NCBI GenBank assembly: GCA_963920665.1
Contig: OY987269.1
Location: 22,880,501-22,944,500, forward strand
From: Straminergon stramineum
Taxonomy: Eukaryota; Streptophyta; Bryopsida; Hypnales; Calliergonaceae
Direction: 5' to 3'
DNA: 64,000 nt
This document shows, one piece after another, positions 49,668 to 61,362 of this stretch (positions within the stretch are counted from its first letter, which is position 1; each line of letters begins with the position of its first letter). The notes beneath the pieces are model-generated. The model did not search any database and was not told the origin of the DNA. It saw nothing but the letters and a program-made list of their open reading frames with translations. The translations under genes were made by a program, and so were the position numbers.

Positions 49668-50198
49668 CCAGAGAGGATTTTACTTTTAGAAATTCAACAA
49701 GTAGTTCTATGGAGCTGACCTATGATCCCGACCGACACCTACCGACCGACACCTACAATCAAACGTTTACTAGCTCCAGGCCAACGTATCGTTCTGAGAC
49801 CTATTGAATAAATAATTGCTTCGAAGGCGCACAGGTGACCAGGGCTCCAAACTCCTCTCAACAAGCTTCTTCAACAATTCAACAACTCAGGAGCAAGCTA
49901 GTTCAGAAGAGATTGATCTCTGTTGCCAGTGATGAGGTCTGTTAAGGTCAGCAGCTTGCATGCATAATTCCACATCTATACAGGACATCGTTACCAAGCA
50001 GTGCTCCTAGCTGCATCGATTCACCTGAAAGCTAGCTACCACAAGAGAAACGCTCGGCATCAATGCAAAGAGTAGTCTGGTAATGGAATCCTCACGTTCG
50101 CTTATAAAATACCCATTATCTTGGAATTGGGCCTCGGTGAACAGAGGGGAAAAGAAGAGAAGGAGCAGCACCGCTCCACCCAACTTTAAATAAGCCAT

Positions 50199-50812
50199 AG
50201 CCAGCCCCGACTAGCTCACAGCTAGTTCCTCCGATCAGGTGTTGCGTATCACAGTTGCAATGAATTCACGGAGCGCACACAGGCAGGTACGCAGGCCAGG
50301 ATCGATCACACCTTGAATCGATTATTCTTTCGAGATGTACGCTTAAAGATATTTGGGAGAAGTGCACATAACTATTAGTGACTTCGTTGAATACGGCTTC
50401 CACGGCCGTCCCCGTATGAAACCAGGTTCAACTGTTAATTTACTAAACAATTGGCGCCGTTGCTTGCGAGTCCCAAGGTCAGAGTGAAGCCTCAAAGAAG
50501 AGATAGGACAGGAGCTTGCAGGCCAGCACTGAATATTGACTTCGACGTTCTCCTAGCTTGAAGGAATGGCAACGTTACCGAGTGAATCAGCTGCTACACC
50601 GCTAACATTCAACTGCTATCGACTACCGGTAAAGCTCAGATGATGTTGATTCTTCGTACACGGACAAGAACTGCACGCGTTAGCGGGCCGTACAAGTGTT
50701 CTAGCAACATCTAAGTTAATTCCTCAATATCGCATGACTGTAAGTTCCTCCCCTGCAATGTGGGCAGGCCGGTGCACTCTTCGATGAAAAGCCAGAAACT
50801 GCGCACTGATGA
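50199..50812. promoter_or_regulatory. R2 upstream region, conserved with R1
   Basis: Aligns with 61363-61870 upstream of R1 and then jumps to the part matching 62310-62400, for example CGGCTTCCACGGCCGTCCCC against TGGCTTCCACGGCCGTCCCC. It must hold the R2 promoter; no TATA box or factor site is assigned. Confidence 0.55.
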
Positions 50813-50844
50813 TGAGTCCACTGAGCAGAGCAGGACGATTCGTA

Positions 50845-51350
50845 TTGCAACTTGTACATTATTTATTTATTGATCTTATTGATCTTATTTTGACACAACT
50901 GAAACGGAATCTCATTGCCTTGTGGTGGTCATCCTTCCTACACAATTACACATCATTGGCCCTGGGTTCTCCAAGTCAAGAGCCACACAGCTTCATCGGA
51001 GATTCGTGATGCTCTCGCAGATGGCAACTTCCTATCCCCTGGTGAAGCTGGAGTGAAATTCGGGCTGCGCCCCAATGAAGCGAGTGCCTGGCAGGTGGTG
51101 GCCTTCTCTCTGGAGGCACAATGGGGGTCCCTCATCACCCGTCCATATGGAGAATGGGTGGGGTCACTGGGGTGGTATGATGGCGAGCATGACCAGTGGC
51201 CACGGAAAAGTTGCCCAAGTTCCTCTCGGCCACTCCCTGCACGTTGGGCCCCGTGCCAGCGCGTGGCCCCTCTCTGAAGCAATGATCGGAAAAAACTGGC
51301 AGTTAGTTCAAAGTTAGCCGGTGGATTTGGGAAAAAAACTAGTTGCATTT
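50845..51350 (-). mobile_element. Probable LINE/SINE remnant
   Basis: On the minus strand the lower end reads CAATGAGATTCCGTTTCAGT and then a tail of AAATAAGATC-like units, resembling the 3' ends at 46834 and 52390. The adjoining part (51000-51290) is GC-rich, unlike its surroundings. Neither overlapping frame carries a domain I can name. Confidence 0.4.
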
Positions 51351-52284
51351 TGAAATTAAAGGATGCTAAACCGGGAAGAAATTTTTAGAACCGGAAATCA
51401 ACTGGTGCCACCCAAAATTTGGAGGATATTTGACCGCCTCCTTAAAATATTTGGGGGATTTCAGCTGCCTTGCCTAAAAAATTATTGGCTAATACCCGGC
51501 TAATGAAGGTTTGTTGCCATTGGATATCAACCTCTGCACTTGTGCTAAAGGCCCTAGTATGAAATTGTGATTACTAAAAATTGAAAAAAAAATGAAAAAA
51601 AAATGAGAAACCTTACTAACTCACAGCTCACAGAGTTGTGGCTTGCCATCTCGTAGTGGTGGAGGGCACCTCCCAAAGTTGCTAGAGGAAAAACTTCGAA
51701 ATTGCATGAAAACATCCAATTTGGACAGTGTCATGTGATTGGCCTTAGGAGGACCTAACAAAGACTATGACAACATAATAGAAGAGGCCATTGACTCGTG
51801 GAATAATTCTTCTAAGTTTTACCATTTATATGCAAATCCTGCGCTATACCTTACAGGGGCAGCAAAAGAAATATTTGAAGAACGTAAAATTGGTACTTCC
51901 TAAACTCTTTTGATTTCATGCAACCTTTTCATAACCATCCTCAACTCCATATTGCATGGGTTGGAGGATCCTTGGCCTTCAAGTGGTGAAGGACTTTGTC
52001 AAGTTCAATTCTTGCTAAGGATGCCATATTAATTATTACATTCATTTTTAATCTTTTTTTCTATATTTTATACAAATTTTGCAATTTAGCCGGTGCCAAT
52101 TTCAATTTAGGGGAAATTTGCCAGTGAGAAATTGAAATTGGAGGAAATAAACCGGTACTTTTTGTGATTCAAAGGATGTAACCGGTGCCCATTGAAAAAA
52201 ACCCAGTTCATTATCGCGGAAGGAGGAAATCAGCTAGAGGACCTCGAAAAATTTCCTGAACACTGATACCAATCCCTCCGAGCC
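51351..52284. other. Intergenic, no gene recognised
   Basis: Contains scattered ACCGG-bearing short repeats near 51310-51410 and 52080-52200 in roughly inverted arrangement, but the ends are too diverged for me to call an element. Confidence 0.35.
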
Positions 52285-52385
52285 AAAAATTATGGTTGAG
52301 ACTATAGTAGCGCAACGAGCCAAATGCGGAGGTCCAGCCAAGGGTGAATGTAAAAAAAAGCCCCCCTGTTTTGTGCTTGACTATC

Positions 52386-53451
52386 TATTTTTTTTTTGAA
52401 ACACATGGACAATTTCCATTGATAAGGGGAAACTGTACACAGAACCACAGGACAAAGTCCTCGGCGGCAATTTTTAATTTTCAAAAATACTATTTTAAAA
52501 CTCTTTCAAAACAACTTCAAACTACTTCACAACCAAACGCCCAGACCCCAAAAAACATAGCCAGATCAGGTCACAAACACCAGGCCTGAGAGGGGACAGA
52601 GGCCCAAACCACAAGAGGCAAGGATGAGAGGCCTTCGGCCTCTCAGGAGAACCGTCCCATGGAGGGGCGAATCAAATTCCAGTGCATCCGAAGTTGAGTT
52701 CTGACCCCAACAAAATCCGATTGCAGCCAAGTGTTGTCAAAGCGCCGGAGGAAGATGTCGGTCTTGTCGGAGTAAAGTTGACAGAGGTTCACTGTTTTGA
52801 GCCATGCCACCCGAGCATGATCACTGAAAGCTTCCCAGAGGACAAGTTCGAGTTTTTGAATAGGCCAGTCGTCGTCGTTACAGCAAGATGGCATTGGGAT
52901 CGAGCCACGTGACCCATAAAACTGAGACCACATAGAAGTCCCTCTCTTTAACCGTCTGGGAAGTTTAGACCCGAGCACACATTGTTGCCATGTGAGAGCC
53001 GGCCAAAGAATAGGAGTAGTCACAGTTCCTCCGCCATCAAAATTTTCCGTGGAGAATGAGATGTAATGGGAACCAATGGGAAGCATTAGTGGATGAAGGA
53101 AGTGTGACATCCCTTATTCGTTTAGACGATGAGATGTGGAGAATCAATGGGAGTCAATGGGGAGCCATAGCATAGTCCAAAATAGAATATTCTTCTTGGA
53201 AGAAGTTTTCTACACACCCATTCTTTTCCTCCGGAGGTGAAGAATGGATGTGTAGAAAACTTCTTCCAAGAAGAATATTTCTTTTTGCAACACATGTGGA
53301 TAGCCAACCACAAACAGGCATGTCCCCATTCTCTTCGAAAAATCCAGAGGATGGAGGAATTGTGACTATCCCTATTGACTAATTTGTTTCTCCACATTGC
53401 TCCGAGCAAATTTGGGATCTCTGATTGCAAATATGAACTCAAAATTTGCAA
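52386..53451 (-). pseudogene. 5'-truncated LINE (non-LTR retrotransposon) fragment
   Basis: The minus strand has two open stretches (53451-53122 and 53110-52643) with the Trp/Cys-rich look of a LINE ORF2 C-terminus (e.g. LELVLWEAFSDHARVAWLK). The 3' part ends CAATGGAAATTGTCCATGTG and then TTTC and an A run at 52397-52387, a typical LINE tail. The reverse transcriptase core is absent. The assignment rests on tail and composition. Confidence 0.6.
53185..53280. repeat. 96-nt near-perfect hairpin
   Basis: Arm GAATATTCTTCTTGGAAGAA continuing through 53232 is complementary to 53233-53280, about 48 bp with only a few mismatches and essentially no loop (CCTCC/GGAGG centre). It lies inside the LINE fragment at 52386-53451. 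Confidence 0.85.
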
Positions 53452-53804
53452 ATTTTGTCATGCCTTGCAAATAAATTGTTCTTGTGTTTTTTCCATAGGT
53501 AAAATGCGGGGGGCAAAATAGTCCCTGCATTCAGCTCATCACACTACTATAGTCTCGACCAAAAATTATTATTTTGGTACCAAAGCGATCATGTCATTTC
53601 CCTAGAAGTTCGCCATCGTGATGCACATCATCTAATTCGGAGGAGTTCTCAGGTGATGGATGACTTCACATGAGACAATACAATGGAGTAAGAAAAATGT
53701 TTTTTCATCTAAGTAAATTTTTTTCCCTTGGTGTACATTTTTAGAGAATAGCATTGCAAAATCCCTCATTATGATATTATTGATTCTTTTAAAGAAGAAG
53801 ATGC

Positions 53805-54048
53805 TTAAATCCTAAAGTCCCAAGGCCTTTTTTCCATCAAAGACTATTTAAAATTGCCATTTCTATTGCAAAGAGCAAAAAACTTTGATTTTTTTTTCTC
53901 ATATCTAACTATAGGATCTTGTACTAGACAGTTAGATTTTGAAAAAATAAACAATTTGCTTCATTTGGGACAACTATGAACCCATGTTCATTTTTCATAG
54001 TCAAAACACACTTGGAAAGGCTTAGACACTTAGGGATTAGAGGGTCAA
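53805..54048. mobile_element. Degenerate TTAA-family element, copy H
   Basis: Left TTAA-ATCCTAAAGTCCCAAGG, right TTAGGGATTAGAGGG-TCAA. The left 150 bases align with copy D. It lies about 80 bases beyond the R1 stop codon. Confidence 0.6.
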
Positions 54049-54124
54049 ATCCCTAACCTTTAAGTTCCCAAATATATCTTCTTGGAATAAAATGGAGGTG
54101 GATTTCCAAAAATGCCATTCGATT

Positions 54125-57100
54125 TCATCTGGCACGCATTTCACTGAGCTGTAGCAGTGCTTTGGTGGTGAGCTCTCCCTCCACCTCGCCCTGCCCTGAA
54201 GCCCTTCTTGAGGACTGAGCATTGAATGACAATGCTGACTCGTCTTCTTCTATAACAGTGGTCAACTCACTGTTGTTGTCCCCAAAGGCCAGCAAGCGCA
54301 TGGTGTCAAACTCTTGCGGTTTTGAGGTCCCTGAATTTGAAGGTGTGAGCACCAATACCTCTGATTGTGTATCGTTTTGCAACATGGCCACCACCCGGGC
54401 CATGGTGGGACGTTGCTCAGCCTCGCGTTGTGAACATAGCAATGCAATGTTGATGAGGTGCTGCATTTCAAGCTTCTCGTCGTCTTGTAAGATCAAGGTG
54501 GGGTCTACTAACTCCATCAGTCGGCCCTCCCCATGAAGTTTCCAAGCCTGCCATGGATTAACATGAATTTGATTGTTGGTTGACAAGAAACTTGTCAATC
54601 CATGTACAAAACATATACCTTATCATACTTCCTACACATGAATTGGATATCACAACCCCATATGCATATATACAATGGCTAGAAGTAACTTATGAGTCCT
54701 TGCTCGATGAGATCGACTCTTACTCTCTACACTTATTTCCTCTCTAGAAGGTCTTATTTTCCACAACAAGGCTATAGATTTGAATTCCCTAGCACATTAC
54801 TTTAACAAACCTTGAGATGAGAATTGTGTCTAAGAAAACCAGCTCTACAACTTTGCATGAGAGTTGTAATGATGAGAGTTGTGTCTAAAAACGCCATCTC
54901 TATACCAACTCATGTGATTGTACGCTAGAGAGATAATGAAGTTTAAGGAAAGGTGCAGTGTAGTACCCATTTGGAAAGATACACTTCTTCAAGTGGCCTT
55001 GTCTCATCTATATTCTGTCGACCACTCAAAACCTCCAAACACAAAATACCAAAGCTGAAGACATCAACTTTGTCACTCAGTTGGCCAAGTGATGCATATT
55101 CAGGTGCCAAATACCCCCTGCATTTGACACACATGCTACATTCATTAGAATCGTGAACTCCATTGTATGAATTAGGTTTTGTTAATCTTACAAATAAGCA
55201 TTCTAGCTGAATTTGATGAGTCAATTTCATTGAATCTCTAAGGAGTAAAGAAAAATGAAATGTGCAACAAATGTGACTACTTTCCAAGTTAGCATACAAA
55301 TACACAAGAAGGTAAAGAATAGAGATATCTAAGGGAAAAAAACTTGTACCACAACTCACTTTGTTCCAGCAACATGAAGGGTCATAATATGGCTTTTTTC
55401 ATCTGGAAAGAGCAAGGCTAAGCCAAAATCTGCAATTTTTGGTTCAAAGTTCTTGTCCAACAAGATGTTGCTGGCTTTTATATCTCTATGAATGATTCTA
55501 GGATGAGCCAAGGCATGTAAGTAATGTAAGCCACGAGCGACTCCAAGGCAAATGTTTAGACGAACAAACCAATCCAAAGGCGTCTTGTGTTCACCTCCTG
55601 CAAGAAATGGAATCTTTGTGAGCTTTGGTAAAGTATAATGATTTCAATCTACACTTTAAGTTGAATACAAGTCTAGCTAGCTCCATAATCAAAATCATAA
55701 CATTCTTGAACAATCTTACAAGGTTTGTTTCCAAGCCAAACTATCCTCCCAACTAATCACCATGAACACTTGTTGGAACTCGCCATTCTTTTGTCATTGA
55801 AATTTGGATTAGAGAAATCCCTTGAATAAAAGATTAGCCTCAAGAACATAGAAAGTGATCTTACAAAAATAATACAAAAATATTATGACCCCACACAAAA
55901 TAGGAATTGAATGTATGTATCTCATATGAAAATGGTCCAACAAGTTTTGGTTAATAGTTAGAAAAAGAAACTCACGAAGTAGAACTTGGTCGATATCATA
56001 GTTATCCACATACTCGTAAACCAGCAACCTTTGGTGTTCGCGAAGGCAACACCCTTTTAGATTCACAAGGTTTCTATGTTTCATTCCAGTAATCAAGACA
56101 ACTTCATTAAGAAAGTCCCCTATACCCTGTGTGTGCTTGATAAATAGCTGCTTCACAGCCACCGTACTTTTATTTGGAAATATTCCCTGCAAGAAGTAAA
56201 CATATGCATATCTTCACTTAAAAGAATTGTAGTTCTATCAAGAAGTGGCTGCAAGGGAATCATTTCACTTGTCAATTGAAAGTGATTTTAGTTTAGCTCA
56301 TGGTAAAAAATAACAAAATTGCCATGCACTTCAAGATTTGTAAGGTGATGATGTAATAATTTGACCTCTGACCTTTAACTCTTAAGTGCCTTAAAGGGAA
56401 TTTTTAGGATGATGGATAAAATCAAGGAAGTCCCTTGATATCCAAACAATCCATGTTTCATTGATCCAAATTTTCTTTGGTTCTTGCACTTTATTGAACT
56501 CTATAGATCTCAAAAATTGACTTGTACTAGTATTCTATAAAAAAAAAACCCAACCATAAGCATGTCAAATCATAAAATATCTCATTATTAGTTCAAAAAT
56601 TTGGCCTCTAGAAATGAACTCCACTAATTCTTTTGATCTACTTTTTAGCTAACCATATTTAGAATTATAGATTTAAAAATTCGTAGCAATGTTTTGGTTT
56701 AAAAATCAAAGTAATAGCAATAGTAAATCTAATTATATGTAGATGCACGTCAAAATTCAAAATCTATAACTATTGTTCAAGTACCAATTCCACATTATTT
56801 CTCCAAGTTGTTTATAATGAATCAAGACACTCATTGAGGGGTTAAAACTAACTGATTATGTCATGGTAGGTTTTCCACTTGCATTGCAAAAGATTATTCC
56901 TAGTTCTTGAGCATTACCTTGTATACAGCTCCATAGCCGCCTTCACCCAACTTCATGTCTGGATGGAAGTCCCGCGTGGCGGCTCTAAGCTCGTTGAATG
57001 AAAATATCGTAGGCTTGACGTCAAACTCTTCAAATTCTGCAGTTCATATCGTTAGGCATGTTCTACTTACTCCATAACATAATTAGAGTATGCTAATCCA

Positions 57101-60100
57101 CTTTGAAATTAACCTCGTTTGCAACCCTATCCTGCATATCAAAATCAATTTATCATAAGAGTTAATATACTTACTTTGCTGAACCTGAAGAAGGAGATAC
57201 CGTTTATATCTTTGGGCTCTATAGAGAACCGCAGAAACAACAACTACTATTATGAAGAATACCGATAATGTGCTAGAAACCGTTGCTATTAAAATAACCT
57301 TCTTGTTGCTCATAGAACCTGAAAACAAGTGCTCTTGTTAGAACATATCAAAGAGAAAGGGTTCTAAGAAAAGTAAGGATGCGATGAAATGCTACGTAAG
57401 TTGAGAGGAACTCTTGTCTGACTCGACTTCGACCTTGATTTTTGCAGTACTGTTCACAAAAACATCTGGTACCATCATCGGCATCTTTTCGGCAATATGG
57501 ATTGCCTTGCAGTCTGCAAGTGAAAAATAACATTATAAACAGACAAGGCAGATGGGAGTTCTTAGTTGAAAAAACTCTAATGCCAATTGCTTAGCTACAG
57601 GAGTAGCGCGCGAGGCATTTTTCAGTTCTAACACATTGCTCCGCAAGCACCTCAAAAGTAGTTATCTTTCAAAAAGTGTGAAATCAATGAAGTCGTGAAA
57701 CATTTAAACCATTTGGGTTTACGGATTCACCTAATCTGAGTAGCGATATTTTCAATGCTTCCATCAGTGTAAATCACATCGCTAATAGCGTTGTTCATAA
57801 TTGACAATATCCTCAGCCCTCCACCTCCATTCATCGACTTACTCTGAACCAACCCAGCCGCAATAAGTTGAGTGATGTCGAGAGTTCCACTAATGCTAGT
57901 GTTATCGAGGTACCTGTCATATCCATTCACAAATCGAGCAAATAAATCTCAAACTTGATGCTGTACAGTGTAGTTGTTAGTCTATTTGAATTCCTGTTGC
58001 ACAATTCTAGGAAAATTAGAGGACTGAACTTACAGTTCCGCAAGGAAAGTCAGATCCGAGCCGTTCCAGCCGGTGGCAGATCCCGTCAATTGATTGCCGG
58101 ATAGGTCCAGTACAGAAAGTGTGTTGTTGTTGCTAAAGTTAACATAAGAGGACAATGGAAAATTTCCTGTAAGGTTGTTAAAGGCCAATTTCCTGCAAGA
58201 TGTGTTCATTTAATATAAGCACCAGATATTCTCAGGAACAAGTTTGCACTGTAATTTCAACGGAGCTTGAATTTCAAAAATAATGAATTTCAGAAAATCA
58301 ATGATTAATTCTTTCTGATTAAAATATCTCATGACTTAAAATCATGCAATAAATAATTTGCAAGAAGAAGTAGTGCATCAGCCCAGACTAAACTTACAGA
58401 GTGTATAAATAAGGGAGCATCTTCAGATCAGGCAGAGAACCAGTGAAGCTATTGTTCGACAGTACCCTGTGAATGGCAATGTGTGGTCTTCTATTAGAGG
58501 GATATTTTTTTGCAGAGCCTTGACATGCATGCATGTAAAACGAGAAACAAAAATGGAATTATTAAGGAAGAAATTTGAACATCACGCCACGTGGAAGATC
58601 AATCACACAGACTCAACAATAAATATCGCTCTCAAATTGTAATCAGGAAAACTCTCGTGATTACTACGATTAATACTTGAAACTGAGTATTAGCTCCTCG
58701 ACATTTCGGGCCTGAAAGTTTACTAGGTATTCAGGAGAATTTTCTTTGATCTTTGTTCTCATTGAGATTCATCAATCCCACCCCCACCCCGGGGCTAGAG
58801 AAAGGAGGTGTTATACCTGCATGAGAGTCTGAAAGACGATGCAAATATTGTTGCGTTAGAATGGACACGATTAATAGAGCTCAAAATGGCACTTACAAAG
58901 ACTGTAGGTTCCGGCACCTAGTGAGATTTGGCAACGGTCCGGTGAGCTTGTTCGTAGATAGGTCCCTGTATTAACCCACTATCACTCTCCAAATACCAAT
59001 ATACCATATATCAATGCAATCCAGCACTGGTTTGTGCAAAGAAAAACGAGAGGGTGGACAAATCGAGGAAGCAAGTAATTAGTTAACAATCTAACAGATA
59101 ACATGTAGCAATGGACAAATACAGAAGAAGAATCTGTGCAAAAATATATGGAAGCATATTGGACAATCTTAACCTAGGATAGTAAATCACGAATGAATTG
59201 AAGCATCCAGATTCTTACAGTGATACTAACTGCGTCATGTTTATAAAAGCGTTTATTAGATTGCTATCATTGAATTGGTTCCTGGCCAGGTTTAGAGTCT
59301 GGAGATACTTCCACTTCTGAATTTGAGAGTGAAACTCCCCAACAAACTCGTTGCCACTCAAATCCCTGTAAGAAATCCACATGTGTACATCAGTGAAAAT
59401 TACAATGAAGTTGAAGCCACTTCTGTGTCCACATTGCGGACTCCAATTTTGGAGTTTCAACAGTAGGTCAATTCATTCAGAAAGCAGTAATTAATATATG
59501 TCGCAGTTCCATAATAAAAACTTACGCATTCAAAATAGTGTAAAGTAATGGGAGGTCTGGAAGACTTCCGTAAAATGCATTGTCATGGAGATCCCTGTAA
59601 CACAGCACCGATACAGGATGAAACATTTTTAGAACCCCGATTAGAACCAGTCAACTAGGGTGTTCATGTAAACCTTGATCCTCTTTCAGGAACGTAACAC
59701 CCTCTACATGATAATGTGCACTTCAAGATATGCAAGAATATGCACGTGAACTTCCTGAAGGCCATAAAATCTCTGCAGTTAGTTTTTACGCAGGACAATC
59801 ACAAGCAAGAGAAGCTTACAGTGTATTTAAATAGGGATATTGAATTTCCTGAGGGAGAGGTCCAGTCAACTTTGGATTTCCAGTCAATTCTCTGCAGCAT
59901 GCAAGGATTTTTGTCAATGTCATAGAATGTGAACGTTCCATCGCATATTCATAACCTATTTTTGGTAACTTGATAATTTGGTATCCTGACCTGTCAATAG
60001 AAGTAAATACATGACTCGGGTGCTGAGAATTACTTACAACGTGGACAGAGCAGTGATGTTTCCAATCTCCGGTGGTAAATTGCCTGCAATTGATGCATTA

Positions 60101-61362
60101 TGGAGTCTCCTACATGTCCAGTTCATCATCATATAAGCTAGATTCTATATCACAAAATCTAGTGGAGACAGAACCAACCCACTTAGTTTCTAGGACACAT
60201 TGAAATCTGGTAGCCATGCAGGCTACCACTCGCACCAAGTAGCAATTTTAGCTGACTGAAATTAGTTGCTGAGCCAAATGGACGTCAGCTGGCAATTTGT
60301 CTCTGGTTCCCACTAACAAACTGGCATTGGATTACATTCATTTCCATCAGTTCACTTAATTTCCCGATTTTGGACAAGTACACTAATTATGCCTTTATCA
60401 ATCACTTAAAGCAGGTAGTTAGCTAGCTATTATTACCGCCTGCCGAAAATCCTGTTACTTTGTGAGTATGTGCACATCGGAGCTACCATCAATGTCTTAA
60501 GACACAAGCTAGCTAATCGGAGCTGCTTGGTGCAGACGGGGCCTATACTATTGACCACATCATCAGCGGTTGATGAAGGCAACATCCAACAAGAAACTCA
60601 TTGACTGCACAAAAGGGGTTTTCCTGGGCTTGGCCATGTCCAAAGCCTAAGGAATAAATTTAGTAAATTAGAGGATCGCCAACTTACAAGCCAATGATGT
60701 AAGCATCGCTGCAGTTCGTTCCGTCGTTGTTGCAATATAATGTAAGGCACTGTATCCCTCGCCAGTTGGGAGTAGTGGATCCATAAACGCTTTCGGAGCA
60801 AGGGTACTTTTGAGTGGAATTCCAGCCTGCCAAATTGCTGTCAAGGTTGGGAGTGCTCTTGTTCCATTCTGCCCACATCACTTGCAGAGCCTCCACTAGC
60901 AGGTCCCACCACACACAGACAAATCACTCAATCAGAGCCTTTGCTAAGCTTGAAGTTAGCCTGAGACCTATAGAATAAATAATCGTTCAGAAGACGCACA
61001 GGTGACCTAAGCTCCAAACTCCTCTCAACAAGCTTCTTCAGCAATTCAACAACTCAGGAGCAAGCTAGTTCAGAAGTGATTGATCTCTGTTGCCAGTGAT
61101 GAGGTCTGTCAAGGTCAGCAGCTTGGATGCATAATTCCACATCTACACAAGACATCGTTTCCAAACTGGGCTCCTGCATCGATTCACCTGAAAAGCTAGC
61201 TACCACAAGAGAAACGCACGGCATCAAAGCAATGAGAAGTCTGGTATTGCAATCCTCACGTTCGGATACCCAATACCCTTGATCTTGATCTTGGGCCTCG
61301 GTGAACAGAGGAGAAAAGAAGAGAAGTAGCAGTACCGCTCCACCCAACTTAAGATGAGCCAT
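54125..61362 (-). CDS. R1: intact LRR receptor-like protein kinase
   Basis: 17 exons, 862 codons, frame intact: 61362-61188, 60895-60688, 60109-60038, 59891-59820, 59594-59526, 59365-59219, 58965-58897, 58466-58398, 58192-58034, 57913-57731, 57513-57434, 57318-57175, 57036-56918, 56186-55976, 55597-55360, 55117-54967, 54547-54125. Signal peptide ([14 protein letters not shown]); LRR N-cap (WAEWNKS...WRGIQC); LRRs, mostly one per exon (LDLSGNxF/L type); Cys-rich [21 protein letters not shown]; one transmembrane helix ([14 protein letters not shown]); kinase with [39 protein letters not shown]. The set of kinase motifs is complete, so an active Ser/Thr kinase at the plasma membrane is expected. 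It resembles LRR-RLK subfamily VIII; the ligand is unknown. Odd: exon 57513-57434 ends at GTCGAA, a weak donor (R2 has GTAAAA). Confidence 0.92.
56375..56845. mobile_element. Degenerate TTAA-family element, copy F
   Basis: Left TTAA-CTCTTAAGTGCC, right TTGAGGGG-TTAA, in the R1 intron before the glycine-loop exon. The R2 intron has an alignable element at the same place (30725-31160), and R3 ends at a TTAA element at the same place. Confidence 0.5.

Larger units (their letters stand above)
28348..50198 (-). pseudogene. R2: LRR receptor-like kinase, probable pseudogene with giant intron
   Basis: Same exon order as R1. Exons, high to low: 50198-50025 (signal peptide), about 48895-48690, 47170-47100, 46765-46690, 46003-45933, 45775-45630, 45392-45320, then over 12 kb of intron, 33238-33165, 32958-32805, 32660-32478, 32260-32175 (Cys-rich), 32063-31923 (transmembrane), 31768-31648 (GEGGYGAVY), 30323-30113 (VAVKQL), 29701-29470 ([16 protein letters not shown]), 29231-29085 (GYLAPEY), 28722-28348 (C-lobe end). 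Lesions: a TAA at 31924-31926 where R1 has CAA, just before the kinase domain; a one-base deletion at the end of exon 1 (near 50026-50030) that breaks the join to exon 2; and R-T-Q for the G-T-K of the activation segment. If read only to 31924 it would be a kinase-less receptor. Confidence 0.85.
52294..53560. mobile_element. TIR element with 9-bp target duplication, containing a LINE fragment
   Basis: Ends GGTTGAGACTATAGTAG and, reversed, GGTCGAGACTATAGTAG (16 of 17). AAAAATTAT is repeated at 52285-52293 and 53561-53569. The matching site upstream of R1 (about 62484) is uninterrupted. A 9-bp duplication points to a non-autonomous Mutator-like element. Its interior is a minus-strand LINE fragment and a long hairpin. 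Confidence 0.78.

Noticed and set aside
50915..51348. Overlapping 120- and 131-codon frames on opposite strands
   Set aside because: GC-rich mutual shadows with no recognisable domain; more likely part of a retroposon remnant.
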